From Elusimicrobiota bacterium (GTDB lineage: Bacteria; CG03; SLGR01), in contig PWEK01000033.1 in the NCBI GenBank assembly GCA_003553445.1, forward strand, positions 1-39,284: a stretch of DNA of 39,284 nt. Reading direction: 5' to 3'. The position numbers and the translations under genes are program-made. This document shows, one piece after another, positions 17,277 through 25,548 of the stretch. Position 1 is the stretch's first letter. Every line of letters starts with the position of its first letter. Under the pieces are notes generated by a model, which did no database searches, was not told the DNA's origin, and saw only the letters and a program-made list of their open reading frames with translations.

Positions 17277-18127
17277 AGAAAATTATATTTACTTTTACGG
17301 TTTTTGTATTGTTATATAATGAAATCGGTTGGACTTCCGGGGCATTTACCACGGCACCCCCGAATGCGGGTGTATCGGCTCTGGGCTATGCCTACACGGC
17401 TTCGAAGGGAGAACCGCAGGTTATAGAACATAACCCGGCAGGACTTGCATCTATGTCCGGTTTGCAAATGACTTTTTCATACAGGGATTATTACTCACTG
17501 GGGCTTATAGGGCATTCCTACGCTGCTTTAGGTTTAGAGGTCTCTGATAAAATAGGTGTAGGATTTTCTTTCAACAGGGTTGGGGCTACAAGAGATATTG
17601 ACTTTATGGATTATAACGAAGATATATTTTCGCTGGGGGTTGGAAAAAGACTTGAATTTATACAGGGTCTGAAAACAGGGGCGGTTTTTTCATTTTACAA
17701 TGTCAGTTCTGAAGAGAACGCTTCGGGATACGGGCTTTCCTGCGGTCTGCTTTGGAGCCCCGAGAGATTGGAGGGGGTAAACCTGGGGATGTCAATAAGA
17801 AACCTTAATAATCCCAGGATATCCTGGACAACGGGCGCAGAAGACAGTATTACGCCTGTTTTATCAGTCGGGGGCAGTTATGAACATGAATCAGGATTAA
17901 AGGCTCTCACAAGCTATGACGGCACAATTTCTGCCGGGCTGGAATATGAATTTCTTGAAGATATGTTTGCATTGAGGGCCGGATACAGAGATATGGAGGA
18001 TTTTACGGGAACTGTTTCAGCGGGGTTGAGCGCAGCATACGGAAGATTTAGACTGGATTATGCCGCTGAAAATCACCGGGCCCTTGGGCTTTCGCATTTT
18101 TTCACCGTAAATGTATCAGTTGATTAG
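17273..18127 (+). CDS. PorV/PorQ family outer-membrane beta-barrel protein
   Basis: This 284-residue protein has an N-terminal signal peptide ending near WTSGAF. The segment right after it (PPNAGVSALGYAYTAS, then HNPAGLA) is the signature of the PorV/PorQ/UPF0164 family, which resembles FadL-type barrels. The remainder is a series of alternating amphipathic strands (GVGFSFNRVG, GLKTGAVFSFYNV, FALRAGYRDM) that ends in VNVSVD. In Bacteroidetes PorV helps bring proteins with C-terminal sorting domains to the surface; relatives in other phyla have unknown roles. The start codon overlaps the stop of the protein with a FlgD-like tail, so the two are made together and may work as cargo and carrier. 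That pairing is inferred. Confidence 0.8.
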   Translation: MKKIIFTFTVFVLLYNEIGWTSGAFTTAPPNAGVSALGYAYTASKGEPQVIEHNPAGLASMSGLQMTFSYRDYYSLGLIGHSYAALGLEVSDKIGVGFSFNRVGATRDIDFMDYNEDIFSLGVGKRLEFIQGLKTGAVFSFYNVSSEENASGYGLSCGLLWSPERLEGVNLGMSIRNLNNPRISWTTGAEDSITPVLSVGGSYEHESGLKALTSYDGTISAGLEYEFLEDMFALRAGYRDMEDFTGTVSAGLSAAYGRFRLDYAAENHRALGLSHFFTVNVSVD

Positions 18128-18141
18128 AAAGGATAAATAAA

Positions 18142-20241
18142 ATGAAGTATTTTAAAAGATTCAGCGGTTGTATTATAGTTCTTATGATATTTGCGGCAGC
18201 ATCGGCTGCGGACACCTTCCTGGTGGAAGATTTTAACAGAACAAGTTTTGTGGGTCCTACGGGAGAGCCGCATAATGTCTGGATGGTAAATCCGGATGAC
18301 CCGACCGGCGGCACCAGGGCTGACTTTGCGCCCAATGAAGACGGATACGCGCTGGTAATAAATTACAGTGTGGATTCTCCCTTAACATATCTGTACGATG
18401 AAGCCTATATACAGGATTATTCCGAATATTCCATTATTGGACTTGCAAGTGAAGGCATTCCACATATGGTTCCATGCGGTTATTTCTTTCTGCTCGGAAA
18501 TAAGGATCTCTCCGGATATGAATACCTTGTTTTTTCGGCCAGGGGAGATGAAAACACAGGATACACAAGAAGATTTCAGCTGGAATTAAAAACCAGGGAC
18601 AGGACAAGCAGGTTTATGCTTGACGGAATATCTTCTGACTGGAAAAAGTTTGTGATTCCCCTTGATGTCTTTGACGGTATAAATGACTGGGAAAGCATAA
18701 CTGAATTAACAATAACTTTTAATGAAAATGTTACTGCCGAAAGGGGCAGGATATATCTTGATGACATATACTTTGCCGTAGATCCCGAAGATGTGCCTTC
18801 TGCAGCGGGAGGCAGAAACATGGATAGATCGTTAAATGAAGTTTTTGAATATAGATTCCATCCAACCGCGGGTGTAAGCGCAAACTTCAGGCACACCCCG
18901 GAAAGAGGCGGGGAGCTTTTTTCGGCTGCTGAAACGGTATTCCAGGGCCAGGCGGGTGATTTGACCGGAAGAATAAAAACATCTCTGGCTACCCAAGAGT
19001 TCGGCTCATCCGGTTACAGGAAAGGACTCGATGAATGGCCTTTTTCCAGGTTTGAGGTGGGAGACAGGAATGTGACATTTCCCACGGTGCAGCTTATGGT
19101 AGACGGATTGACCCCGCTGGCATCAAGAATAACGGTTGGTCATCTTTATCTTGGGTATTCTCAGCATCTTTTCAGCCCTCAATACGGCTGGAAGGGTATA
19201 AAGGCCGATGGCGCTTATGACTTATTTGATCACTCAACATTTTTAATTAAAAGACAGCTTAATTCATTTTCGGCGGGAAGCAGGGGCCTTGCATATCTTG
19301 GCGATCACAGGCTTACAATGCTGGGGGTTTATGACCAGGAGACCGCCGCTCTTGATACATCAAAAGGGTATCCGGGAGTTCTTGCGGATGGAGAGATGGA
19401 TATAAGAAAAGTGACGGATGAGTTTTCCTGGATGGCCAATGCGCTCTTTAGGTTTATGGATTACAGGCTTAACCTGGAGTTAAGTTACGGTGATTTCAGA
19501 AAAAGGAGGCATGCCCCGGTTCCGGACTATGATGACCCCGAAAAACCGGTTTATAACGGGGGCGGCAGTGATGACTTTCCCTCGGTAGGTGACAGTATGT
19601 ATGAGGCGAAGATAGACCTTCAGGGGCTTCCCCTTTATGGTTCGAGAATGCAGCTTTCGTACAGGGAAATAGGTGAAGACTTCGCTCCGGCATACAGACA
19701 GGAGCCGGGTATGTATGAAGAGCTTTTTATGGATCAGAGGGGGTTTAACGCAAGGGCCCAGCAATGGTATAACGAGTATGGCATAAGCCTTTACTACGAC
19801 ACTCTCAATAGATTATCGGACAGCGATTATTACAGGGATGTTATAAATTACGGGCTACATTACAGGGGGCCAAGGGATATGGAGCTGGGGTTAATCAGAG
19901 AACATAACAGAGAAGAATATAAAAGAAGTGTTTTTCCCAGGGGTGATATGGACAGGGTGGAGGTCAACGTTGACAGGGAAATTGTAAGAACAATACTTAG
20001 CGGCAGCTATAATTTTCTATATGAAGATACTCCCGGGCTCAGGTATCCCCTTACCGTAAACCTGGAGTTTCGTCAGGATCGTATTGATAACAAGCTTGAA
20101 AATATAGAAGAAACTGACCATGCCCTAAAGGTCGGGGTTGATTATCAGCTTAAAGCTGATTTGGGTTTTTCCGCTAATTACGAGGCTTCAACAAATAACG
20201 AAACAAAGTTTGAGGTTTTTTTAAGCGGAAATTTTTATTAA
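18142..20241 (+). CDS. Outer-membrane beta-barrel with N-terminal carbohydrate-binding-like module
   Basis: An AAAGGA site precedes ATG 18142. The 699-residue product has a signal peptide (about residues 1-21, ending ASAA) and a jelly-roll module of the locus type (about 22-215; VEDFNR, then RFQLELKTRDR, a GISSDWKKFVIPLDVF segment and GRIYLDDIYFAV). Residues about 230-699 look like a large beta-barrel, with many short strands rich in aromatic residues and glycine and the C-terminal FEVFLSGNFY, which ends in an aromatic residue as outer-membrane proteins do. It could be a pore or a surface receptor for the glycan handled by this operon. I do not recognise a named porin family. Confidence 0.75.
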   Translation: MKYFKRFSGCIIVLMIFAAASAADTFLVEDFNRTSFVGPTGEPHNVWMVNPDDPTGGTRADFAPNEDGYALVINYSVDSPLTYLYDEAYIQDYSEYSIIGLASEGIPHMVPCGYFFLLGNKDLSGYEYLVFSARGDENTGYTRRFQLELKTRDRTSRFMLDGISSDWKKFVIPLDVFDGINDWESITELTITFNENVTAERGRIYLDDIYFAVDPEDVPSAAGGRNMDRSLNEVFEYRFHPTAGVSANFRHTPERGGELFSAAETVFQGQAGDLTGRIKTSLATQEFGSSGYRKGLDEWPFSRFEVGDRNVTFPTVQLMVDGLTPLASRITVGHLYLGYSQHLFSPQYGWKGIKADGAYDLFDHSTFLIKRQLNSFSAGSRGLAYLGDHRLTMLGVYDQETAALDTSKGYPGVLADGEMDIRKVTDEFSWMANALFRFMDYRLNLELSYGDFRKRRHAPVPDYDDPEKPVYNGGGSDDFPSVGDSMYEAKIDLQGLPLYGSRMQLSYREIGEDFAPAYRQEPGMYEELFMDQRGFNARAQQWYNEYGISLYYDTLNRLSDSDYYRDVINYGLHYRGPRDMELGLIREHNREEYKRSVFPRGDMDRVEVNVDREIVRTILSGSYNFLYEDTPGLRYPLTVNLEFRQDRIDNKLENIEETDHALKVGVDYQLKADLGFSANYEASTNNETKFEVFLSGNFY

Positions 20242-20249
20242 ATTCTTTG

Positions 20250-20269
20250 AAATCTGACCCTGCAGATTT
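20250..20269 (+). terminator. Short hairpin before the PilZ-like gene
   Basis: AAATCTG (20250-20256) can pair with CAGATTT (20263-20269) around a six-base loop, followed by only two more T. It is a weak attenuator-like structure close to ATG 20275 and may affect read-through or ribosome access there. Confidence 0.25.
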
Positions 20270-20274
20270 TTAAG

Positions 20275-21027
20275 ATGAGAATTTTAGCAATAATTGCGCC
20301 GGAAAACCTTGAATCCGCAACACTTAAGAGATTAGAAAACCAGATAAAACTAAACTACAACGCCCAATACAGAAAATACTCTGACCTGAATACAGTTTTA
20401 AGCGCATGCAACGAAACAATGCCTCATGTTATTATTATAGACACATCTTTAAGGGATTTAAGAAAAAGGCTAAACGATGCCGTGATAGATTTTATGGAAG
20501 AAATACCGGTAATATTATTTACCCCTGAGAATGCAGATAATTTATATTCATTTGATATTTCATTGAATACTGTATCCCGAATAAGGCCCTTTCCGACAGA
20601 TATTCAGTTAAAAATTGCTCTGGATGAAGCGGCTCAGGCCGCCGGTTTCAGCACAACAACCGGAAAAATCAGAAGCCGGCTTGTTAAGAAACGAATAAGG
20701 GCGTCTTTGAGCATTGAGGGCATGAAAAGGGAAATACGGGCAGATGTTACCGGATTAAATAAAAACGGGATGGGGGCAAGGGTTAAGAGATTGAAAATGC
20801 ATGGATATAAAGAAGCAAGATGTATGGTTGTGTTCGATAAAGCTGATTTTGAAGCGCCGCCGCTTATGGGGAAAATATTAAGGGTTGAGGAAAGTTTTCA
20901 GCAGGGGTATGATGCTTTTGTGGCCGTTAAGTTTGTAAAGGAATACGGAAGTTATTTTGATCCCGTATCTATGGATAAACTACAGACGATGATTAAAATC
21001 CAAAGAGACACAAGCATAAAAAAATAA
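20275..21027 (+). CDS. Receiver-like protein with C-terminal PilZ-type domain
   Basis: The 250-residue product has a receiver-like alpha/beta domain (about residues 1-125). It keeps the VIIIDTS strand and IPVILFTPEN, but the acidic pair expected after strand 1 is missing (AIIAPEN), so normal phosphorylation is doubtful. Residues about 140-245 look like a PilZ domain: a basic RLVKKRIR stretch, then GLNKNGMGARV in place of the D/N-x-S-x-x-G motif. PilZ domains bind cyclic di-GMP and control exopolysaccharide synthesis and motility. Its place between the export-like genes and the second glucanase suggests control of glucan synthesis or secretion. No ribosome binding site is obvious before the ATG. 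The PilZ call is moderate. Confidence 0.55.
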   Translation: MRILAIIAPENLESATLKRLENQIKLNYNAQYRKYSDLNTVLSACNETMPHVIIIDTSLRDLRKRLNDAVIDFMEEIPVILFTPENADNLYSFDISLNTVSRIRPFPTDIQLKIALDEAAQAAGFSTTTGKIRSRLVKKRIRASLSIEGMKREIRADVTGLNKNGMGARVKRLKMHGYKEARCMVVFDKADFEAPPLMGKILRVEESFQQGYDAFVAVKFVKEYGSYFDPVSMDKLQTMIKIQRDTSIKK

Positions 21028-21045
21028 AACCAAGCCGTATACTTT

Positions 21046-22842
21046 ATGACTTATTTTATTAAAAAAATGAATAGATTTATAATAACACTTTTAATTTTTA
21101 ATTTTATCGTTTCATGTGCGTCAGCAACAGAAAGGAAGGAAAAGATGTCAGAAGAGGAATTGCTGGAGACTGTTCAAAGGCAGACATTCAGGTATTTCTG
21201 GGAATACGCATGTCCGGACAGCAAAATGGTAAGAGAGAGAAGCTGGGGGGGAGCCGGAAGGTATGAGCTCATTCCTTTTGACAGAACCTATTTCCGCAGG
21301 AAATCAGAAGAAAATTCAAAAAAAGGATTAAGAGCGTCATATTTTAACAATATGTATCTAAGGGGCGAGCCTGCACTTGAAAGAACTGAGAAGAATATTG
21401 ACGTTGATTGGGGAAGGGGAAGTCCTGCAGATGAAATAAACAAGGACCATTTTTCTGCATTGTGGAAAGGGTATATTGTTTTTCCAGAGTCAGGAGAATA
21501 CAGGATAGGGCTGGGCAGTGATGACGGCTCAAGGTTATATTTAGATGGAGAACTGCTTATTGATAACTGGAGGGGTCAGAGCTTTAATATTGAAAGCAAA
21601 AAGGTAGATGTGAAAAAAGGGAAACCATACAATATAAGGCTTGAATATTTTGAGGAAAAAAAAGATGCGGCGATAAAACTTGGTTATATGAAAAAGATTG
21701 AAAACCCTGAAAAAGCGAAAATTGATATTGACCCCAGAAACAATATTGTAGCGACAGGGGGCACCGGTATGGGGGTGATGACAATAATTGTGGGTTCGCA
21801 GAGGGGGTGGGTTACAAGGGAGGAAGCCGCCCAGCGGGTGCTGAAAATTGTGGAGTTTCTGGAAAATGCGGATAGTTTCTTCGGTGTTTTTCCTCACTGG
21901 CTGGATGGCAGCACCGGAAAAACGATACCTTTTTCAGATTTGGACGACGGTGCTGACCTGGTTGAGACCGCACTTCTTTTTCAGGGACTGCTCACGGCAA
22001 GAGAGTACTTTACTGAAGAAAATTATACAGAGCAAAAAATAAGAGATAAAATAGACAGGATGTGGCATGATGTTGAGTGGGATAAGTTTACCAGGGAAAA
22101 AAATGTGCTGTACTGGCACTATTCCCCAAATCACGGCTGGAAAAAAGGACACGAAATCAGGGGATGGGATGAGTGTCTGATAACATATGTTCTGGCTGCG
22201 TCTTCCCCAGAACACGCAATTTATCCTGAGGTTTACCATAAAGGGTACGCTCAAGGAGAGCAGTTTAAAAACAATGAAAAATATTTTGGAAAACGGCTTC
22301 AACTCGGGCCGGATTACGGGGGTCCGCTCTTTTTTGCCCATTATTCTTTTCTGGGGATGGATCCGAGAGGTTTGAGGGATAAGTATGCCGATTACTGGAA
22401 GCAGAATGTTGCCCATACTCTGATAAACAGGGCTCATTGTATTGAAAACCCCAATGGGTATGATGGTTACGGGAAGATGTGCTGGGGGCTGACTGCAAGT
22501 GATAATTATGCGGGGTACAGCGATCATTCTCCCACAAATGATCTCGGGGTTATAACACCTACGGCGGCGCTGTCTTCAATGCCCTATACCCCCGAATACA
22601 GTATGGAGGTTTTAAAGCATTTCTACTACAATTTAGGAGGAAATATTTGGGGAAGATTTGGATTTATAGATTCTTTCAGCAAAACGCATAACTGGTATTC
22701 CTCTGATGTTGTTGCTATAAACCAGGCGCCGATAATTATTATGATAGAAAATTACCGCACCGGTCTTCTATGGGATGTTTTTATGAGAGCCCCGGAGGTA
22801 AAAGAGGGATTAGAAAGGCTGGGGTTTGAAGGCAACTTCTGA
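21046..22842 (+). CDS. GH144-type (glycoamylase-like) lipoprotein glucanase with inserted PA14 domain
   Basis: This 598-residue protein carries a lipoprotein signal (FIVSC, Cys24 from ATG 21046; ATG 21067 is an alternative start). The catalytic domain begins with FRYFWEYACPDSKMVRERS (about residues 48-66) and resumes at NNIVATGGTGMGVM (about 235). Between them lies a PA14-like domain (about 93-215; GLRASYF, then FPESGEYRIGLGSDDGSRLY and LDGELLIDNW). The rest has GRLWGLTAS-like and TPYTPEYSM landmarks and ends in NYRTGLLWDVFMRAPEV. Family members are endo-beta-1,2-glucanases. PA14 domains bind sugars in some glycosidases, so the insert may shape substrate entry. It is the second such enzyme in the train after 12831-15305. 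Confidence 0.87.
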   Translation: MTYFIKKMNRFIITLLIFNFIVSCASATERKEKMSEEELLETVQRQTFRYFWEYACPDSKMVRERSWGGAGRYELIPFDRTYFRRKSEENSKKGLRASYFNNMYLRGEPALERTEKNIDVDWGRGSPADEINKDHFSALWKGYIVFPESGEYRIGLGSDDGSRLYLDGELLIDNWRGQSFNIESKKVDVKKGKPYNIRLEYFEEKKDAAIKLGYMKKIENPEKAKIDIDPRNNIVATGGTGMGVMTIIVGSQRGWVTREEAAQRVLKIVEFLENADSFFGVFPHWLDGSTGKTIPFSDLDDGADLVETALLFQGLLTAREYFTEENYTEQKIRDKIDRMWHDVEWDKFTREKNVLYWHYSPNHGWKKGHEIRGWDECLITYVLAASSPEHAIYPEVYHKGYAQGEQFKNNEKYFGKRLQLGPDYGGPLFFAHYSFLGMDPRGLRDKYADYWKQNVAHTLINRAHCIENPNGYDGYGKMCWGLTASDNYAGYSDHSPTNDLGVITPTAALSSMPYTPEYSMEVLKHFYYNLGGNIWGRFGFIDSFSKTHNWYSSDVVAINQAPIIIMIENYRTGLLWDVFMRAPEVKEGLERLGFEGNF

Positions 22843-22900
22843 TTTTATAATATTAAATTAGATACAGGCGAAGGCATAGAAAAAATACAATGGAGGTTTT

Positions 22901-23707
22901 ATGATAAGAAAACCTGCGGTAGCCGGACAGTTTTATCCGGAAAGTGAGCATGAATTATACGGGACCGTAAAGAAATACATTGAAGCCGGCAGTAACAGTA
23001 GCAGAAAGGCTACTGCGATAATCTCTCCGCATGCCGGATACGTTTTTTCAGGAAGGGTAGCCGGACTGACATACAGCGAGGTGTCAATACCTGATACTGC
23101 AGTCATAATTGGCCCAAATCATACCGGAAGAGGCAGCCCGGCAAGCGTAATGACACATGGAAAGTGGGAAATACCCGGAGGGAATCTTTTTATTGATGAA
23201 AGAACCGCTTCGAAAATTCTTGAAAAAAGCAGATTTGCAGAAGATGACTCAATAGCCCATTTAAACGAGCATTCCATTGAGGTACAGCTACCGTTTCTGC
23301 TTTATAAAAATCCGAATGTTAAGATAGTTCCTTTATGTATCGCAGGTGTGGGGATTGACGGGATAAATGACCTTGGAGAGTCAATTGCGCATGCGGTTCA
23401 GAATTCAGGCAGGAAAACCCTTATAGTTGTATCAAGTGATATGTCCCATTATGTTTCGAAAAGAGAAGCGGAAAGACTGGACAGAATAGCAATTAACGAA
23501 ATAAAGAAGCTGGACTGTGAGGGGCTTATCCATGCCGTGGCCAAGCACAATATTTCTATGTGCGGAGCTGTGCCTGCTGCGGTTATGCTGAAGGCAGCCC
23601 GTATGCTTCGTTCAGACTCGGCCAGGGAAATCGATTACGCCACCAGCGCTGACGTTTCGGGAGATTCCGCCCAAGTTGTCGGTTATGCCGGGATGGTTGT
23701 TGATTAG
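22901..23707 (+). CDS. MEMO family protein (AmmeMemoRadiSam system protein B type)
   Basis: ATG 22901 follows a good TGGAGG site. The 268-residue product is full length for the MEMO family, which shares its fold with class III extradiol dioxygenases. Conserved stretches are KPAVAGQFYP at the start, SPHAGY near residue 46, GPNHTG near 72, EHSIEVQLPFL near 125, SSDMSHY near 180 and SMCGA near 220. The biochemical role of bacterial members is not settled. Many sit next to an AMMECR1 gene and a radical SAM gene; neither is in this window. It begins the second gene group and is separated from the glucanase by 58 bp. Confidence 0.92.
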   Translation: MIRKPAVAGQFYPESEHELYGTVKKYIEAGSNSSRKATAIISPHAGYVFSGRVAGLTYSEVSIPDTAVIIGPNHTGRGSPASVMTHGKWEIPGGNLFIDERTASKILEKSRFAEDDSIAHLNEHSIEVQLPFLLYKNPNVKIVPLCIAGVGIDGINDLGESIAHAVQNSGRKTLIVVSSDMSHYVSKREAERLDRIAINEIKKLDCEGLIHAVAKHNISMCGAVPAAVMLKAARMLRSDSAREIDYATSADVSGDSAQVVGYAGMVVD

Positions 23708-23720
23708 AAATAACAGTGAA

Positions 23721-23742
23721 AATAAAAACGGTAGTTTTTATT
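23721..23742 (+). terminator. AT-rich hairpin after the MEMO gene
   Basis: AATAAAAAC (23721-23729) and GTTTTTATT (23734-23742) form a perfect nine-base stem with a four-base loop 14 bp after the stop codon. It has no GC-rich stem and no T tail beyond its own arm, so termination would be weak. The 119-bp gap to the next gene holds nothing else that I can identify. Confidence 0.3.
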
Positions 23743-23826
23743 GAGGGCGCCGGGGATATAACTTGAAAAAAAACTGCTGTTGTTTAAAATAAAAATATCC
23801 GGAAAAGCAAAAAAGAAAGGAAAAAG

Positions 23827-24300
23827 ATGATAGGAGTAATATCCGACACACACGATAATTTAAGAGCGGTTTCAAAAGCGGTAGAGTATTTTAATGAAAG
23901 TAAAGTGGGGTTGGTTCTTCATGCCGGAGATTATGTGTCTCCTTTTGTATCGAGGGTTTTTAAGAAATCAAAAAGCCCGATAAAGGGGGTTTTCGGAAAT
24001 AATGACGGCGATAGGGTTGCTCTGCTTAAATCTTTTAAAGGGGTGGCGGATATAACACCGCAGTGGCGCATGATTGAGATAAAAGGGTACAGTATCTGTC
24101 TTACACACAAGCCGCTGCCAGAGAGGCCCGGAGGATGTGAATTATATGTTTTCGGACATACACATGAGCCCGTTTTAGAAAAGAGCGAAGATGGTTCTAT
24201 TACAATTAATCCGGGAGACTGTTCCGGATGGCTTTCAGGAAGAAATACAGTGGGGATAGTTGACCCGGAGAAAAAAAAGGCACAGATAATTGAGCTGTAG
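23827..24300 (+). CDS. YfcE/MJ0936-type metallophosphoesterase
   Basis: The 157-residue product is a small cytoplasmic calcineurin-like phosphoesterase. The metal-binding motifs are in order: SDTHDN at residues 6-11, LHAGDY near 33, GNND near 57, LTHKP near 93 and FGHTHEP near 110. The C-terminal NPGDCSGW replaces the NPGS found in many members. YfcE-type enzymes hydrolyse phosphodiesters in vitro; their natural substrate is often unclear. An AAAGGA site precedes the ATG. The next gene overlaps its end, which suggests co-expression with a methyltransferase. Confidence 0.9.
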   Translation: MIGVISDTHDNLRAVSKAVEYFNESKVGLVLHAGDYVSPFVSRVFKKSKSPIKGVFGNNDGDRVALLKSFKGVADITPQWRMIEIKGYSICLTHKPLPERPGGCELYVFGHTHEPVLEKSEDGSITINPGDCSGWLSGRNTVGIVDPEKKKAQIIEL

Positions 24301-25123
24301 AAAAAAGAAAATCAAGACAGACTGGGGATTAAGGTTTTATCTGGATGTTTTAAAATTGAATTCTCTTCATTTCGGTTTGTGGGATGAAAAAGACGCCTTT
24401 AATTTAGATGGAATGAGGAATGCTCAGGACAGGTATACCGAGGTTCTGCTGAATATGATCCCGGATGATGTTAAGACTGTTCTGGATGCCGGGTGCGGGA
24501 CTGGAGAAACAGCAAAAATATTGAAAGAAAAGGGTTATGATGTTGTTTGTTTAAATCCGGATCCGTATCAGGGAGAGGAATTCAGTAAAAATACAGAGGG
24601 TGATATTCCTCTTCACAGAGTTAAATATGAAGAATATAACCCGGAAAATGGAAGAAAATACGATTTAATACTCATGTCGGAAAGTTTACAGTATATGGAT
24701 ATGCAGAAAATGGCTGAGAAAACAGCCGGGATAATAAGGCCGGGAGGTTATCTGCTGACGGCAGATTATTTCAGAAAAGAAAAAACTGATTTTTATAAAA
24801 ACTGTAAAGTAGAGAGTGATTTCAAGCAGATGATGGAAAAGACAGAATTAAATCTTTTAGATGAAAAAGACATAACTGAAAAGGTTTTGCCTACATTAAA
24901 GCTGGGCAAAAAAATGTATAATAAATATGCCATTCCGGTAATAAAAATAGTTGCGGGCTATTTTTCTGACAATAATCCGGGATTATCTAAAATGGCTTCT
25001 GTCGTTTTTTCCAAAAAGTTGAAAAAAGCCAGAAAATACCTTTATGAGAAAAGAAACAAAAATCTTGATGAGAAAATGTTCAGGGAAAAGATGAGATATC
25101 TTTTTCTGCTGTATCAAAATTAA
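24290..25123 (+). CDS. Class I SAM-dependent methyltransferase
   Basis: This 277-residue protein has a Rossmann-type methyltransferase core: [15 protein letters not shown] (motif I, near residue 64), an NPDP acidic turn after strand 2, [12 protein letters not shown] near 120 and [12 protein letters not shown] near 148. I accept TTG 24290 as the start because conserved sequence ([16 protein letters not shown]) begins by residue 16 and no ATG lies upstream of it; an AAGG stretch sits nine bases before. It overlaps the phosphoesterase gene by 11 bases. Residues beyond 165 are basic and helical and do not resemble a family I know. The methyl acceptor is unknown. Confidence 0.82.
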   Translation: MSCRKKKIKTDWGLRFYLDVLKLNSLHFGLWDEKDAFNLDGMRNAQDRYTEVLLNMIPDDVKTVLDAGCGTGETAKILKEKGYDVVCLNPDPYQGEEFSKNTEGDIPLHRVKYEEYNPENGRKYDLILMSESLQYMDMQKMAEKTAGIIRPGGYLLTADYFRKEKTDFYKNCKVESDFKQMMEKTELNLLDEKDITEKVLPTLKLGKKMYNKYAIPVIKIVAGYFSDNNPGLSKMASVVFSKKLKKARKYLYEKRNKNLDEKMFREKMRYLFLLYQN

Positions 25124-25134
25124 GGAGGAATTTG

Positions 25135-25548
25135 ATGAAAGCGCATACGTATTACCATACATTTAATACGAAAAAGAAGCGGGAATATCTTAATATTACT
25201 CAGATGGTATCCGGGGAGCTTGCAAAAAGCCAGATAAAGGAAGGTTTTATAATGGTTTCGGCAATGCACATAACGGCTTCAGTTTATATAAATGATGCAG
25301 AATCGGGCCTTATAGAAGATATAGATGAGTGGCTTGGGCGCCTGGCACCCGAAGGGATTGATTACAGGCATCACAGAACCGGTGAGGTAAACGGAGATGC
25401 ACATCTTAAGAATCTGCTGATGCATCATCAGGTTCTTGTTCCGGTAACGGAGGGAAGGCTTGATTTGGGGCCGTGGCAGCAGATATACTATGCGGAATTT
25501 GACGGCCGTCGCCCCAAGAAAATGATTATAAAAATTATTGGAAAATGA
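25135..25548 (+). CDS. yjbQ: YjbQ/UPF0047 family protein
   Basis: ATG 25135 is preceded by AAGGAGG with six-base spacing; the in-frame TTG just before it is less likely. The 137-residue product is full length for the YjbQ family. Typical stretches are [18 protein letters not shown] (near residues 38-55), [17 protein letters not shown] (near 81-97), a [11 protein letters not shown] segment and [18 protein letters not shown]. The family shows weak thiamine phosphate synthase activity in E. coli and its true role is uncertain. The next gene overlaps its stop by four bases. Confidence 0.92.
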   Translation: MKAHTYYHTFNTKKKREYLNITQMVSGELAKSQIKEGFIMVSAMHITASVYINDAESGLIEDIDEWLGRLAPEGIDYRHHRTGEVNGDAHLKNLLMHHQVLVPVTEGRLDLGPWQQIYYAEFDGRRPKKMIIKIIGK

